From contig DLMW01000002.1 in the NCBI GenBank assembly GCA_002478245.1, positions 9,227 through 15,487 of the forward strand: 6,261 nucleotides of DNA, in the 5' to 3' direction. The DNA is from a bacterium UBP18_UBA7526 (GTDB taxonomy: Bacteria > UBP18 > UBA7526). A program made the translations under genes and the position numbers. Positions 5,348 to 6,261 of this stretch are shown here, one piece after another; within the stretch, counting starts at the first letter, position 1; each line of letters starts with the position of its first letter. The notes beneath the pieces are model-generated. The model made no database searches, was not told the DNA's origin, and was given only the letters and a program-made list of their open reading frames with translations.

Positions 5348-6261
5348 ATGAAGTATTTAGAGAGAATTAGGAACTATACCCTGACCCAGGCAATAAATGC
5401 CTTCCTCACTCTCTTAGGAAAAAGTCCAGAGAAGAACATCATACGCTTCACCTATTTGGCAGAGAGGATCACCCAGAGGAAGCATTATCTGGTCTGGATT
5501 AGGAAGATAAGAAGACTCTATAGGATGGGTCACCCCACCTTAGAGATCACCAAACGCATCATTAACCATAGCCATCCCCGTCATAGAAAGAGAATCATCA
5601 AGGCCTTCCTCATCAATCAGATGCTCAAAGGAACCAACGAGAGGAAGAGTTTCAGTGAAAAGAGTGGCTTCTATCCTCCTGGATTCTTTGCCCTAAGCCC
5701 CACCATGAGGTGTAACCTCCATTGCCCTGGGTGCTATGCCGGGAATTATTCTAAAGAGGAAGACCTGGATGCCGCACTCATCGATCGGGTGATAAGAGAA
5801 GCCAACCAGATGGGGATGTACTATGTAATAGTCATCGGTGGGGAACCCTTCATAAGAGAGGATCTAATCGACATCTTCGCCCGGCACCCAGAGACCTCCT
5901 TCATGGTCTATACCAATGGGACCATGATCGATGAGACCTTTGCCCAGCGCCTTCTCAAAGTGGGGAATGTCCTGACTATCTTGAGCCTAGAAGGATTTGA
6001 GAGGGAGACGGATGGGAGAAGAGGGGAAGGGGTCTTTGATAAGGTGATGGAGGCCATGGATATTCTAAAAAGGAGCGGAGTATTATTTGGCTTCTCTGTT
6101 ACTCATACTAGGAAGAATGCAGATGTGGTTACCAGTGAGGATTTCATAGACATGCTCGTAGCGAAAGGCTGTATCTTAGGCTGGTACTTCTCCTATGTCC
6201 CCATCGGTCGCCATCCCAATATGGAACTCATGGCCACTACTGGGCAGAGAAAGGAGCTTTT
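5348..6261 (+). CDS. Radical SAM protein with long N-terminal extension, C terminus outside the window
   Basis: The frame is open for 304 codons to the right edge. The iron-sulfur motif is Cys122-x3-Cys126-x2-Cys129 in MRCNLHCPGCYAGNYSKE, followed by the SAM-contacting IGGEPF (163-168), FMVYTNGT (185-192) and the strand LTILSLEGF (209-217). About 115 residues precede the motif; they are helical in character and rich in Arg, Lys and His, with no signal peptide. The barrel looks like the broad MoaA/PqqE/NirJ-type superfamily, but I cannot name a substrate. Any C-terminal SPASM or other domain lies beyond the edge. It starts 22 bp after the DUF39 stop, so it is probably co-transcribed. The ATG at 5348 has no clear Shine-Dalgarno; TTG at 5333 in the same frame is an alternative that adds five residues. 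Confidence 0.8.
   Translation, partial: MKYLERIRNYTLTQAINAFLTLLGKSPEKNIIRFTYLAERITQRKHYLVWIRKIRRLYRMGHPTLEITKRIINHSHPRHRKRIIKAFLINQMLKGTNERKSFSEKSGFYPPGFFALSPTMRCNLHCPGCYAGNYSKEEDLDAALIDRVIREANQMGMYYVIVIGGEPFIREDLIDIFARHPETSFMVYTNGTMIDETFAQRLLKVGNVLTILSLEGFERETDGRRGEGVFDKVMEAMDILKRSGVLFGFSVTHTRKNADVVTSEDFIDMLVAKGCILGWYFSYVPIGRHPNMELMATTGQRKEL

Noticed and set aside
1..6261. CRISPR array, tRNA, rRNA, insertion sequence or attachment site
   Set aside because: No regularly spaced repeats, tRNA-like folds, transposase or integrase sequences, or paired terminal repeats with target duplications were seen.

Overview
The window reads as six same-strand genes from an anaerobic, probably thermophile-related prokaryote. 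Arginine is written mostly with AGG/AGA, ATA is common, starts are ATG or TTG, and most genes have purine-rich Shine-Dalgarno sequences. Gene content is mixed. The nicotinate phosphoribosyltransferase, the His-type Thi4 and the DUF39 protein are of kinds well known from archaea and anaerobic bacteria, whereas CysE and CysK are of classical bacterial type. I cannot assign a phylum. A deep-branching anaerobic bacterium is my best guess, and an archaeon is not excluded.

Layout, left to right (all +): the 3' end of an unrecognised gene (2-112) overlaps the start of a nicotinate phosphoribosyltransferase with a C-terminal zinc ribbon (100-1257). After 46 bp comes a sulfide-dependent thiazole synthase, Thi4 (1304-2077). 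A 275-bp gap (2078-2352) holds a strong GC-rich hairpin of REP-like character, a good promoter candidate, and a 10+10-bp inverted repeat lying over that promoter. Then come cysE (2353-3033, TTG start) and cysK (3100-4029), separated by a short leader with its own inverted repeat. A 141-bp leader (4030-4170) carries two tight dyads and a long-range complementary pair just ahead of a DUF39 homocysteine-biosynthesis gene (4171-5325). A radical SAM gene (5348 to the edge) runs off the window.

The genes share a theme of inorganic sulfide. CysE activates serine and CysK uses sulfide to make cysteine. DUF39 is the family that makes homocysteine from aspartate semialdehyde and sulfide-derived sulfur. 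The Thi4 has His rather than Cys at the sulfur-donor position, so it should use free sulfide to build the thiamine thiazole from NAD and glycine. The first enzyme feeds NAD synthesis and so could supply the Thi4 substrate. The likely picture is a sulfide-assimilation locus for cysteine, homocysteine and thiamine.

The most notable non-coding signal is that the cysE and DUF39 leaders share sequence blocks (AAAACCTATAA followed by a TTTCTAA(T/C)(A)GGGG-like block, each with a complementary ATTAGAA partner). This suggests common regulation of cysteine and homocysteine synthesis.
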